DNA of 64,000 nt, from positions 434,001 through 498,000 of the forward strand of contig NW_021940923.1 of the NCBI RefSeq assembly GCF_004337985.1, written 5' to 3'. The DNA comes from Pyricularia pennisetigena. Its lineage: Eukaryota > Ascomycota > Sordariomycetes > Magnaporthales > Pyriculariaceae. A program made the position numbers and the translations under genes. This document shows, piece by piece, positions 20,515-30,986 of the stretch. The first letter of the stretch is position 1, and each line of letters starts with the position of its first letter. A model generated the notes under the pieces. That model was not told the origin of the DNA. It made no database searches and saw nothing but the letters and a program-made list of their open reading frames with translations.

Positions 20515-20975
20515 GAAGAGGCAAATGTGCAAAAGGTTGAAGGACAAGATAGCAAAAAGCGCAGCGGGGTAACTCCTTTCGTATAAACCCCGATGCTCAG
20601 TTACTACAGACTCGGGAGGGTGGGGCTCTGGGATTTACCATTTACAGAGCGGATGCCTACAGGGCGACAATGGGTAATTAGTGGTTTTGAGCCTGGGCAA
20701 ACCATGAATTGAAGAGAAAAATATGTTTATACTGTAACAAGTTAACAACAGTCTCAAAGCATCAATCTCTTACCAAAGTAGAATGAAAACAAGCAGAAAA
20801 AAAAAAAAAAAAAACAAACATTTTACTTTTAGCCAAATTCAAGGTTTTCGAGAAGGACCGCCGCAGTTCAAAAGACTGAAGCAGCCAGCCAAGGTCGGGA
20901 CAGAAATGATTCAGGTCCAGACTCCAGAGGTGCCTAGATTGGCGTCACCTCAGCGCTAGTCAAGCCTCGCCCGGC
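20515..20975. other. Short intergenic region with A run
   Basis: The region lies between the 5' end of the glycoprotein gene and the 3' end of P450 C. An A run of about 18 lies near 20797-20814. No gene seen. Confidence 0.45.
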
Positions 20976-22959
20976 TTACAAAGTTGCACCCCCCTCGTCT
21001 TCAATATCCGACAGATTCACGTCTTCATCCAGGTCAAGATTGATCTCCTCCCTTCTTCTCCTGATCCTGAGCTTAACCGTGGGGCTGGTCATGTGTGCCG
21101 TCTCATTGTCAAAGAACTTTGGCATCGTGTCGGTTTCGTCCAATTCCCAGTCGTACTTGAGGAGCATGTGGGCCAAGGCGACTTTGAGTTCGCTGCTGGC
21201 AAGGAACCGCCCCGGACAAGCGTGCTTCCCATGCCCTTTTGGTGAATCAAAAAGAAAAAAAAAAAAAAAAAAAAAGAAAAAAAAACCCCTCGTTAGCAAG
21301 CATGGAACGAACCCTCTGCGTTTTGATAATCCTGCCAAAATATGTGGCACTTACCAAAGGCAAACATCTCGTTGGACGTGGAAACATATTGATTTGCGTT
21401 GTTGGAGCTCTTGTCACGAAGTCGCAGAAACCGTCGCGGGTCGAACTCGTGCGGCTTTTCGTAGATTTCTGGGTCTCGGAGTACCGACTCCACCATAATG
21501 ATGGCACCCTTTGGGAGGCGGGTTCCGTCCGCAAGGGTAATGTTCTGCATCACCTTCCGGTTCAGGGTTACTGGATGACAGGTCAGCGGGTAGCTAGCAC
21601 CAAGTCTCGGCCTGTCCCGCACAAGCCATCTTACCATCGCTGGGCTGTCAGTGGGAGGTTGCTAGTGGTCAGCATTCTGAGCAGGACTATACAACCACCC
21701 GCAATCTAATGGTCTACCCACGGGTTGAAATCGCTGGGACTCCTTCAAGAAGCTATCCATGAGCTTCATGTTGTAAAGCGCCTGCTTGCTCCAACCGCCC
21801 TCGCCAATAACTTGGATCACTTCCTCCCGCAGTTCTTTTTTGATTTCCGGATAGCTGGCGACGTTCAAGAGAACCACGGTGAGCGCCTCGGTCGTGGCAT
21901 GGATGGAAGAAACGGTGAGGGAGAGCTGAGCGGCCACGTAATCGACCTTTTGCCCATTGGCCACTTCGACCATCCACCCAATCGCATCGGAAACCCGCGG
22001 TGGCTTTTTGCCCTCAGACAAAAGCTGCTCGGCTCGTCGTCTTCTCCTTTCAACCTCGGTGCTGATGATCCTGCTGGCGTCGGTGTAGTGACGTTCTAAA
22101 GGAAAGGAGAAATGTTTCAGTCCATGAACATCTTTGAGCCCCCAAGCCGAAAAAATTAAAGTCACCTACGGATGGCAACGTTGTGTGGCATGAACCTGTG
22201 CATGATGCGTCGCAGGAAGAAAGGCTGAGCTCTCAGGTCCCGAGCCGCCAAGAAGGAGTGAACTGGAGGGTTGAAAAACCGTTAGTGAAAAGTTCCCCCA
22301 GAGACTACAGCAGCCACAGGACCGTGAAAGCGTCACCAACCAGTGTGGCTTTTGGCGATTTCAAGCCACTGCCTATCGCGGCAGATCGGTTTCCCCAGGA
22401 ACACCCGCGAGGAAAGACGTGCTATGAGGTCGAGGTTGTGTTGCTTGAAGGCGACCGAGCGCCAGTTCGGATCGTCTCCGTATATCTCATGCAGAGCATC
22501 AGTCGCCTCGTCCACAAGGTGTAGCGCAACGAGTCCCATGCTTGGCGTCAGCTTCAAGCGCAGTGTCTGAGGAATCAAGAAGGGGTTGTCCAAACTGGCC
22601 TTGAAGCCGTCGAACCCAGGGTAGTGGGCAAAAAAGTCTTTGCGGAACGCTTCATTGAAGTCCAGCTCTGGACGGTTTCGGATTTCATCGGCGTACTTGT
22701 GAGGCAGCACGATCTTGGGTCCGGTGCTGGTTATTATCTGGAAAGGGCCCGAGAACGTCTCGAGACCAGTGGCGATAGTCCTGCTGGCAGATTCCATGTA
22801 GCTCTCTTTCGGCTTGCGGCCTTTGCCAGGCAGCACAGCCACTGGAAATCCAGGCCAGGGCCATTCCGTGTATATTCGCTCATAGACGCAGTACCCAATG
22901 ATGAGTAAGCTTCCAACCAACACGACAACCGACAGCAGAAAGAGATTGCTAAAGGCCAT
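20976..22959 (-). CDS. Cytochrome P450 C (ent-kaurene-oxidase-like), six exons with a 10-nt micro-exon
   Basis: Exons by splice signals and phase: 22959-22341, 22262-22170, 22095-21722, 21644-21635, 21570-21355 and 21235-20976, giving 523 residues. The start MAFSNLF puts a membrane anchor (LFLLSVVVLVGSLLIIGYCVY) at the N-terminus; an in-frame ATG at 23055 would add 32 residues. ExxR is in LKESQRFQPPS. The haem loop FGHGKHACPGRF is rebuilt exactly across the last intron, with Cys444 as ligand. The fourth exon is only 10 nt and restores the motif QPPSDVTLNRKVM across two introns. Residues SSIHATTEAL form the I-helix. The C-terminus is unusually acidic (DLDEDVNLSDIEDEG). This layout and these motifs match fungal ent-kaurene-oxidase-like P450s acting on di- and other terpenoids. 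It is divergent from the VOC gene, with a shared 440-bp promoter. Confidence 0.9.
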
Positions 22960-23400
22960 GTTGGTCTTGATTAAATTCGATGTAGTGAGAGAGAAGATTG
23001 AATTTACGTCCTTGAACATAATGTAAGCAGATAGGTGGAAATCATCGGCAGTCATTGATTGTGGAGAGTTAAGGAGGATTCAAAGCCGAGTTAGGAAGCA
23101 GAATTGATCCTGTTGTTTATTAAGCTGTCTTACCGCGGGCCCCAGTCATATCTACACTGATGCCATGTTTGGCTTTGATTTACAGTATTTTACTGTAGCA
23201 GCCGCCCAGGCCCAGGTAAAAAGAGGGGCTAAAAGGTTGCGCGTCATTTGTGGTACTACATATCAGATGATACCCCTGCTCTTTCAGTTTTTAAATTGAA
23301 TCCCGTCGCTCCAACCCATCGTCTGCAGCCAGTTGCTAGTAGCTACTTGCTAGTGAGGTCCGTCTCGGCAGAGCTTTCTTTCCTAACCGCAACCGAGACC
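22960..23400. promoter_or_regulatory. Shared divergent promoter of P450 C and the VOC gene
   Basis: The 441 bases between the two divergent start codons should hold both promoters. I see no certain TATA box or known regulator site; a ccgcgg motif near 23133 is the only notable palindrome. Confidence 0.4.
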
Positions 23401-24569
23401 ATGACGGATACTGCCTCATATAAATTCAACCACACGATGCTAAGGGTTAAGAGTGTGTCTATCCCCTATCTGATTTTTGCCTCCTCACCTCTGACGCGAA
23501 TGCAGACCCTAGAGCAAGCATTAATTTCTATAGCCATCTCGGAATGAGCCTGTTATCAGAGTACAAGATTCCGGATCACAAACTGGAGCTGTACTTTGTT
23601 GCCGGCGGTAATCCCTTCCAATCCTCCCCGCACCGGTTACCGAAAAACTAACATAACCATGAGTTCTCAAGACTCGCCCATATCCCCGGTTCACGGAAAG
23701 CACCAGAGTGACCGTGAGGGCGTGTTGGAGCTAAGCTACAGCTATGGAATCCAAAACACGACTGGGGGCGATCAAGACCCCAAAGGTCTAAGCCCCGTCT
23801 GCATATCGGTGGATAACGTCCAGGCTGCCTGCAAGGGCCTATGCGATGCTGGCTATAGGATACTGAGCAACCTTGAGGACGGCAGCGCTCATGTTCTCGA
23901 CCCCGATGGGAATTGGATCAAGCTCATTGGTCGAAACTCGATGCGTCACTCCGACGACATGGCTGCCACGGCTTGCAAAAGCTGCAAGGTTCATCACACC
24001 ACGATTGGTGTCAGGGACAAAAAGGTATCCCGGCAATTCTATGAGCAGGTCTTTGGCATGACGTGCCGGCAGACACAGCACAGTACCATGGTCGGTTACG
24101 ATAGCTACCTTCTCGGGTGCGGGCAACCAGGTACCACTGGGCCGAGTATCGAGGACCCCCAACCGCATGTGGAATGCGAGGGGCTTCTAGAGCTCATTGA
24201 CACTCACAGCAAGGGCACAGAGAAGGAGGATGGCATGAAACACCACAGCCGCAACCGTGAGCAGCGTAATCCTGGTCACGTTTGCATTTCAGTGGATGAT
24301 ATTCACCTGGCCTGCGAGCGACTCGAAGGACTCGGCGTACAATGGCAAAAGCGCCTTATGGACGGGCCGTTTCGGGTCGCCTTCATTTATGACCCGGATG
24401 GAAACGTGAGTATTCTGCTTATTCGCATGGCAAACTCAAGGGAAACAGTTCCTCCTTGGGCTTTTGTTCCCCATTTTCGATCATCAAAACGCTTACAAGC
24501 CTTCAATCCATACAGCTGATTGAAATTATTCAGAACGAAAGGTACAAGCCTGTCAAGCACGAGGCTTGA
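23401..24569 (+). CDS. Glyoxalase I-like VOC-superfamily protein
   Basis: Four exons: 23401-23452, 23506-23607, 23672-24405 and 24516-24569 (phases 1, 1, 0), giving 313 residues. Two VOC modules are visible. The first contains FNHTMLRVK, RASINFYSHLGM and DREGVLELSYSYG. The second contains VHHTTIGVRDKKVSRQFYEQVFGM and GHVCISVDDIHLACERL, and ends in DPDG followed by LIEIIQ. This two-module build, the histidines at the start of each module and the glutamates in VLEL and LIEI match eukaryotic lactoylglutathione lyase (glyoxalase I). That enzyme isomerises the methylglyoxal-glutathione hemithioacetal in the cytosol using a metal ion. In a cluster, VOC proteins may instead detoxify reactive carbonyls or act as unusual isomerases or dioxygenases. 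Divergence from canonical sequences in the middle of module one leaves the substrate open. Confidence 0.85.
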
Positions 24570-25390
24570 TGTTATTACCGTCGATCACTCTGAGATTAAG
24601 CTCCTAAAATGTAAATGGAGTAGGCATGAGATCACATGGTTTTTCGGGCCAAGTCGGCCTGCAATCTAGTGAAGAGAAAATAGAGGTTTTCCGCACTAGT
24701 TAACCGACGGTTATCTTGAGTAATTAGAAAATAAACTCGACCGGGATGAAATATGTACACCATGTATTAAAATTGAGGTGAGGGTTTCCTGCGCTCCCAA
24801 ACCCTGTTCCTGAAGCCTTCATCTCGTCTCACCCAAGAAGATAGGGCGCCGTCGTCCCATAATAGTATATGAAAGTTGTCAAGTAGCAGGAACGGTTGAA
24901 GCAGGGATGTGGAGATATGCAAAGGGTGCAAAGGGTATGAATGGCGTGGAGGGTGAGGAGGGTGTACCAAGTAGAAGAGAGAAGTAACTTAACTGACTCA
25001 TAAGTCCCTGATAGCAGCTTAATAAAAGCAGGAGCTAAATAAAAAGCAATACGTCAACATGCAAATGCAAAGTTTATTGACACCCCCGAGACTTTGACGA
25101 GATTAACTTAAAAAGAAGACATTGCTTGGCAAACCAAAACTAAAATACGAGTCAGAAAAGATCGGTCTGACCTTGGCAGGGGCAATCGTTTACCACTGCA
25201 CCATGGCATGTCTTGATGCTCTCGTATGTTCCAGGGCCGTTTGAAATTACTGTAAGTTAGGGTTCTCACAAAAGCCATGTGCATCCTTCTATCCCACAAA
25301 AAAGTAAATATCTCCAGGTTAGCTTGCAGTGAAGCCAAGCAACATACAGCCATTCTCAAGTAGAGCCCACTGCTTGTCGTGTTTTTAACA
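24570..25390. other. Intergenic region with degenerate 10-bp repeat
   Basis: No gene supported. The tract at 24899-24965 reads, on the minus strand, as copies of caccctttgc and related units, like those at 16.3 and 44.3 kb. Confidence 0.45.
24899..24965. repeat. Degenerate 10-bp repeat tract (reverse orientation)
   Basis: Contains tgcaaagggtgcaaaggg and several gagggtg units; the reverse complement matches the tracts at 16337-16432 and 44262-44325. Confidence 0.5.
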
Positions 25391-25903
25391 ATGCCCTCCA
25401 AGTTGACCTCAACATTGGTTACCGAATCAGCGGTAATCAATGCCCCAATATCAGAAATCTGGCCCCTGATTCAACTGAAAAACTTCCAGAACTTCTTCAT
25501 CGGCATCAGCAAGACCGAGATTCTGCCCTCCGATGATATTCAGCCAGAAATAATCAGATGGACATTCGACGACGGCACAGTACTAGACGTCAAGGAGGAG
25601 GAGTACTCGGTAAGTTCTGTGCTGCGCGCCGGATAACAGCTGCGGGTACTCATGCTACTACCTACACATCAGAACCTGAAAAACTGCATGTCTTTCCACA
25701 TCGTCCAGTGCCGACCATGGGGACTCCCCTACACCAACGTCCTCAGTACTATTCGCTTGTACCCTATCACCAGCAGGGCCGCCGAGGGAGGGACGTTCGT
25801 GCAGTGGAGCGGTCAGTACACGGCCGACGCCGACGAGGGTGGGTATCACACAGACGTGAAATGGAACACAAGAGGCGTGAATGCTAAATCTTGGATGTTT
25901 TAG
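25391..25903 (+). CDS. START-like/SRPBCC (polyketide cyclase/dehydrase fold) protein
   Basis: Two exons, 25391-25609 and 25673-25903, joined at phase 0 by a 63-bp intron (GTAAGT to CATCAG), encode 149 residues. The start of the protein (TESAVINAPISEIWPLI) is the typical first beta strand and helix of the SRPBCC fold, which forms a deep hydrophobic ligand pocket. The middle (LSTIRLYPITS) and the WSGQYTAD strand also fit. Members bind lipids, sterols or polyketides and some catalyse cyclisation or dehydration. Here, among P450s and SDRs, it may bind or shape a hydrophobic intermediate; this is inference. The C-terminal helix that normally closes the pocket appears short, since the frame stops soon after KWNTRGVNAKSW. 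A further 3' exon with the helix is possible: conserved-looking sequence continues to about 26000. Confidence 0.72.
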
Positions 25904-26004
25904 AGGCAGTAAATGATGGGCGTGTTAAACGTCGTGAAGCCCTGGGATTTCTTGCTGACGCTGTGGAAAAGCATTAAAGATATGTTGGCAAGGTAATCAC
26001 CAAT

Positions 26005-26346
26005 TTAGAAGAGTGAGAGAAAGCTGTGAGCTGACCAAATACAAATATGAGCATACTTGGACATGATTTCTTGGTTTAGTTCTATTTCCCACACATTAAC
26101 CCCGTTTTTATCAATGTCAGAATAGGTAGCAGAGATCCCAACAAACATGTAGCACACTAGGGCAGTCACGCCGCAAAAACCAGCCAAGACTAGAATTCAT
26201 GTTGCCGTACCCAATTGCTTGCTTCAAGCTCCCACCAAGCAGTGGTCCGACAGCAAGGCCGACTGAATATGCAATGTTCAACAGAGAGTAAATCTGCGCA
26301 TACGGGCCATAGCCTCCGTAGAATGCTGGGTTTGCCTGGCGACAAT
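26005..26346 (-). pseudogene. MFS (VMAT-like) transporter fragment, frameshifted
   Basis: Minus-strand translation gives PYAQIYSLLNIAYSVG and LAVGPLLGGSLKQAIGYG, then, after a one-base frame change, ILVLAGFCGVTALVCYMFVG. These are two adjacent C-terminal membrane helices and their loop from the vesicular-monoamine-transporter-like branch of fungal MFS proteins. Only this C-terminal fragment remains, and it is cut off at about 26347 where the inverted-repeat element begins. I infer that a former cluster transporter was broken by the insertion and then decayed; the complete MFS gene at 41.7 kb could now do the export. Confidence 0.6.
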
Positions 26347-26826
26347 AAGGCATTCTAAAACCCTCCATGGGGGCCCGCGTCAGCCCAAATTGGTGGGGCG
26401 GGCGACCCGCGGGTGGGGTGAATTATTTATGGGGGGCCCGGCCCGGCCCAAAACTGAACGCGGGTTTTTGTCAATCCGCGGGCCCCCGTGCGAAAAACGT
26501 AAAAGTAAATATTTTACGAGCTAATATTTATATTTCTATTGATTAAAATAAAATAAGAAAATTGAACAGGATAGTTATACTATAAAATATAAAATACATT
26601 TATTCAATTTCACTTTATAATAAAAAAAAATCAATTTTTTATTATTTTTTCACATTCGCTTTAATACAAAACCCACGGGTTACTCAATTCGGGTTGAGCC
26701 CACCAACCCGCGGGCCGCCATCAACCCGCTAACAAAAACCCGTGGGCCATCAAGGTCCCCCGCCAACAACCCATGGGCTGGTGGGCCGGGTCGGGTTGAA
26801 CCTGTTTTCGGGTTTTGGCAGGCCTT
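26347..26826. mobile_element. Non-autonomous inverted-repeat DNA element, AT-rich core
   Basis: The right end reads tttggcaggcctt, matching the 72-bp element at 16561. The left end (aaggcattctaaaaccctcc) is a mutated match of the same terminus. G/C-rich subterminal blocks with repeated cccgcggg and gggccc motifs surround an AT-rich core (26500-26660) with no coding potential. This fits a RIP-decayed, non-autonomous DNA transposon. Flanking duplications are not clear. Confidence 0.6.
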
Positions 26827-27088
26827 AAAATAATCTGAAATGCGGATTGAGAAGGACGGGCGGAATGTAATTCTGCATCGGAGAGCAATAAACACAAACC
26901 CATAGGTTTAAGATGATCTAAGATTTGTTCCGCAAAAGTATATCCCGAGTCAGATCTTCCCCAATCTTGGTCTTTTGGAAACTATTGATTTAAACTCCGG
27001 CCTCTGATCTCATTCAAACCCCGAAGGATTGCAATCTTGACCTGGCAATAAACAGTAGGTGCATACACCTTGTTCAGGTGTTAAAGCC
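26827..27088. other. Intergenic region downstream of the HSD gene
   Basis: Contains no supported gene. A minus-strand stretch near 26840-26890 could encode a few more membrane-protein-like residues (MQNYIPPVLLN) but cannot be tied to the MFS fragment. Confidence 0.35.
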
Positions 27089-28180
27089 TCAAGGGTGGTT
27101 TGGACCACTCTTTCGGTGCTCGTCTCGGTTCGCCAGAAACTCTCTGGTCCCCTTCCTCAGTGCGTCCACTGTGTCGTCCCTGGGCACGTACCCCAGTCTC
27201 TCCCGTGCTTTGGTATCGTTGTACGTCCAAGTGTTGCACATGATTCGCAGCATGTGCACGGTCAGCGGCGGAGTGATCCCCAAGGGCCACGTGATCATCT
27301 CGCAAGCCGCCACCAGGGTCTTGGCTGCCCAGTCGGGCACCGTGATGGACGGCGGGGACGGTTTCCAGCCGGCCTCGACCCAGACGACGCGCGCCATGGC
27401 CTGGAACGAGATGACGGGCTTCTTTCCTATGATGTAGAACGCCTCGCCGTGCACGTCGTTCCCGGGCCTCATGAGCCCCCTCAGGGCGAGGACGTGCGCC
27501 CTGGCTGCGTCGTCGGCCGACACGGTCGTGAGCTTTCCGTACCCGCTCCCGATCTGAACTCCCGTCTGGCCGTCCTCTAACGCCTTGACCATCGACGGCA
27601 CGAAGGCGTAGTCCCTCTCCCCGACGATGAGGGGCAGGCGGAGGGCCACGGATTGCAGCTCGGGTGAGTCGGCAGCCAGAAGACGGTTTTCCATCTTGGC
27701 GCGCTGGACCCAGTATGGGTAGGCTCTGGAGTTCTCTGGCCACATGGGTGCCGTTTCGTCCGCGTCGTAGTGGTTGTAGCCCTGGATGACGGACGAAGAT
27801 GAGGTGAACACAAGGTACCTGCTCCCGAACCTGCGAGCCGCTGCCAATAGTTTCTCCTGTGCCTCGCCAAAGAACTCCTCAAACTCGGTCTTTGAGGTGA
27901 CCGTCTCGTCGGTGTGGGGCGGAGAGGCCGAGTTGATTATGGTCTCTGGCCGAACCTCTGCCATGATGGCGGCCACGGCCTCGCCGTCTCGTATGTCGGC
28001 CACTCTGTACTCCACGCCCTCGCAGGCGTTGGCGACAGCTGAGCTCCGGCTGATTGAGACTACGCGGTCGCATTCGGGCTGCTGCAGCAGTTCGCGAGCA
28101 ATAAAGTACCCGAGGCGGCCAGAACCTCCCACGATGAGAACGGGCCCCCACTTCCGGTCCGATTCTGGCTTGGTATGCAT
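27089..28180 (-). CDS. 3-beta-hydroxysteroid dehydrogenase/ERG26-like SDR
   Basis: A single-exon 363-residue extended SDR. The NAD(P)-binding motif VGGSGRLG (Gly18, Gly21, Gly24) is at the N-terminus, followed by DIRDGEAV for the adenine pocket. LVFTSSSSVIQG (Ser127-130) is the catalytic serine strand. The usual Tyr-x3-Lys is replaced in this alignment by Tyr156-x3-Arg160, with a lysine at 162 instead. The C-terminal half has the PLIVGERD and GKLTTVSADDAARAHVLAL signatures of the 3-beta-HSD/sterol-4-alpha-carboxylate-3-dehydrogenase family. ITWPLGITPPLTVHMLRI is a likely membrane-associated helix, and KARERLGYVPRD is the conserved family tail. Family members oxidise a 3-hydroxyl and can trigger C4 decarboxylation of sterols; cluster versions act on meroterpenoids, steroids and other terpenoids. 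Its presence favours a hydroxylated alicyclic substrate. Confidence 0.88.
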   Translation of the reverse strand: MHTKPESDRKWGPVLIVGGSGRLGYFIARELLQQPECDRVVSISRSSAVANACEGVEYRVADIRDGEAVAAIMAEVRPETIINSASPPHTDETVTSKTEFEEFFGEAQEKLLAAARRFGSRYLVFTSSSSVIQGYNHYDADETAPMWPENSRAYPYWVQRAKMENRLLAADSPELQSVALRLPLIVGERDYAFVPSMVKALEDGQTGVQIGSGYGKLTTVSADDAARAHVLALRGLMRPGNDVHGEAFYIIGKKPVISFQAMARVVWVEAGWKPSPPSITVPDWAAKTLVAACEMITWPLGITPPLTVHMLRIMCNTWTYNDTKARERLGYVPRDDTVDALRKGTREFLANRDEHRKSGPNHP

Positions 28181-28422
28181 GGTCTTCTGGTGACTTGTCT
28201 GAGTTCTTCAATATCTTGGAGGCGGGAAGGAGGACGAAGGTGAAGGACAAGATTATTCCGTCTGATTTTATAGGCCCTGATAAATCATAAATGTCACTGA
28301 GCAGGAGTGGGGTAATGAAAGTAGCAAAGTTTGCTCTAAAGACCTGGTCTTTTTATACCTATATAGAGAAGCTCCAGCCAATTTTAGTTTTCTTTTTTTT
28401 TTTCTTGATCGGTCCGGGTCGT

Positions 28423-29352
28423 TTATTGTGGCACCAGGGAATTTTTACTACTACGGTAGGGTTGATGTCGGAAAATTTCTATTCTATCCAGTAGCTCGCC
28501 TTCAGTGGCCCCCGCCTTTGGCTCCTTGACAATTTGATCTAAGATGCCAAGCTCGTGTAAAAGCCCCCAAACTTCGTTGGAGCCTATGGATAGCATCACG
28601 TATGCATCCTTCTCCATCGGAACCGTGGGTATGAAAGCTTGGATTGCAGTGGAGAGCCGCGCCCCTTTATCCTTCTCTTGCTGGTATTTCCGTGAAGCTT
28701 CTACTCCCTGACGCAGCAGATGCGGCAGCAACGCGGGGAATTGCGGTTGCGCTCCGGTCAAGACAACATATTGATTCTTGGGCGACTGGACTGCAGAGTA
28801 GATTTCCATGTCAAATTAGCTGCTATCGTCCGAGGCTCAGAAAGTATGAATGGATAATGCAGGGGGTCGAGACAGATAGTGACGATGCCACATACCATCC
28901 GTGTTCGGTGTGATGGAACGCGAGCCCGAAGCGTGGTCTCTGGAGACGGCCAAAAGCAAATCTTGGACGGCGCGGGACGTTTTGTGGACTTCAGCTAGCA
29001 GTTTTAGTTCGTCCCTTATGATGCCGAGCAGCGGTTCCATCTCTGCCGCAAAGTCCGGAGCTCGCCTGACCAGCGCGGCAAAGGTACGGCTGCTCATGTT
29101 CCGTCCCCCCGACCACTGGCGCATAGGAAACGCCGTGGTCCACCATATCAGAGTCACTGGGTCGAGGGTGCGAAGCCTTGCTATCCTCTCGCGTGTGCTC
29201 GCGAGCTTGCTGCGCATCGACATGGACGTCGGCGACCGGCTGTCCTCGACCAGTATCAGCTCCAGGTTGTGTGCAAAGTGCGGCGGCGCGTAGCCCCTCT
29301 GCAGGGTTTGTTTGATCCGCGCTTGGCCGCCGTCTAAAAAGTGCTTCAGCAT
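28423..29352 (-). CDS. Unknown helical protein (274 aa) in the cluster
   Basis: Exon 1 runs 29352-28896 and exon 2 28790-28423. They are joined at phase 1 by a 105-bp intron (GTATGT donor, CTGCAG acceptor); other acceptors hit an immediate stop. I do not recognise the family. The 274-residue product is predicted by eye to be mainly helical. An N-terminal part is rich in Arg and Leu (MRSKLASTRERIARLRTL, LWHTT-like hydrophobic turn at WWTTAF), a middle helix contains IRDELKLLAEVHKTS, and the C-terminal half contains QFPALLPHLLRQG and VWGLLHELGILDQIV. There is no Zn2Cys6 motif, DDxxD/NSE motif, signal peptide or clear transmembrane helix. It lies between the HSD and P450 D on the same strand, so it could be a cluster enzyme or a regulator lacking a DNA-binding domain. 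Confidence 0.6.
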
Positions 29353-30986
29353 GGCCGCTTCCGTAACACTGTGAAAAGGTATTTTGGAGGCCTTGTGAGT
29401 ACCATGTACTACAAATCTTGGATGCTACCCAGGAAAGGAGTTAAGATACCCTGGAAAGGAGCTTGAAATACGACTTCTTGGCATCGCGGAGCCATACCAT
29501 TGAAAAGACAAGACGTCAAGTTATCATGCATTCAGCAGGGCTATTGTTGCTTCGTTAAACTTATCTGTACCATCACAATCCCACCAAACTGTTCGCTACC
29601 CTGGGTCACGGCGCTTGGGAAAAAATGGCCTCTTCTAGAAAGCGCGGTTCAAGGCCCCGAGATCAGACCAACCAAAGTTTCTCGGCCATTTGCAAACCGT
29701 AAAAGGTGACGAACCAAACCGTGACAGGGTTGGTAACATGAACCTGGTACAAGGGTGCCCGGCAACAAGCATCAACCAAAAAAGATATAGGCTGATCCAG
29801 AGGACAGGCCTACCTCGACAGTGGACTCAAGGCTAAATTATCCAGGACTTCGGTCGAGGTGTAACGCCGGTACGTGTAGTGTTCAGTGATGGTTCAAGGT
29901 TCAAGAGATATGACGTAGGTTACATTGACAGCGTGAGTCCCAGTGCCCCTATAAAGCAGATCGGTTAACAAGTTACGATCTGTTCGTATGGACTAGTAAG
30001 AACTTGATGTCCTTCAGCTATCCACCGAACCAAAAAAAGAAATCAAGACCTAACCCATCCCAGTATGAGAGGAAAAGCATGTCTAAATATTCGGAAACTG
30101 TTGGGGGTCGGCGAAATTTAAGTTTGCGACATTTGCTTACATGTGCTTATTTTTTTGACCATAGACCATCAGTCTAGCCAATCGAATGAGTTGCACGGTG
30201 AGGATAAACTTTGGAAACTCCTGCGTCAAAAGATCTGGCACTTGAACTGATCGAAAAGAAGCGGTAACTGTACATACGCAGCGAGTTCTTTGCCGAGGCC
30301 CAAACAGCCGTAGCCTATGCCACCAGACGGCTTTTTACCCAATAGGGAAATCAAAGTGCGACTTTAACAAATCGTAGCCATTGACAAGGTTCCACTGCAC
30401 TTGCTAGCGTCGAAACAAAGCTAAAGCGACATAATTACTGGAATCCGGCCCATTTGTACCGAACTACATAGGGTACAGTAACTGCAGCTCAATGGTAAAG
30501 TATTGAGGCTGTCCTTGATTGGCGGATCCCGTGTTTAATAGACTTTCTGGGTCCGAGGAGTTGGGGCATCGAAGATACAGATTGACTTCGCAAAGGGGTG
30601 CAAGAGGTAATTTTGAAAAGTTTGATGCCAAGAATCCTCCTATAGACTTTTGGGCCATTTGTGGTCATGTCGCACCAGCACGCGCTTCCAATTTTGAGCC
30701 TTCTGAGCGCTCACTGGCGGCCTTGCTGATTGCCACAGGCATGGTAGGTGGAGGGAGAAGATGTACACTTCTGTTGATTGCAAAGGCCTTGGCTAAGTTA
30801 TGACTACGTTAATTGACTATGAAGGTGTCAATTTCATCAGAACCTCAGGAAACCCCGACATGGTTGGGAAATTTGGCGATTTCCCTAGCTTCCAAGGTCT
30901 GAGAATGTGAAAACGATTGACGGCCATGACAAAAACGGCCCTACAAAATTCCTATGCACATTGCTGCCCATACCAGCCCATTCGGG
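29353..30986. other. 1.6-kb intergenic region
   Basis: No supported gene, repeat or RNA. A tRNA-like A box (cagctcaatggtaaag) at 30483-30498 lacks a matching B box. The region contains the promoter of the unknown gene (left) and the 3' flank of P450 D (right). Confidence 0.45.

Noticed and set aside
30483..30560. tRNA gene suggested by an A-box-like cagctcaatggtaaag
   Set aside because: No B box or acceptor-stem pairing follows at the right distance.
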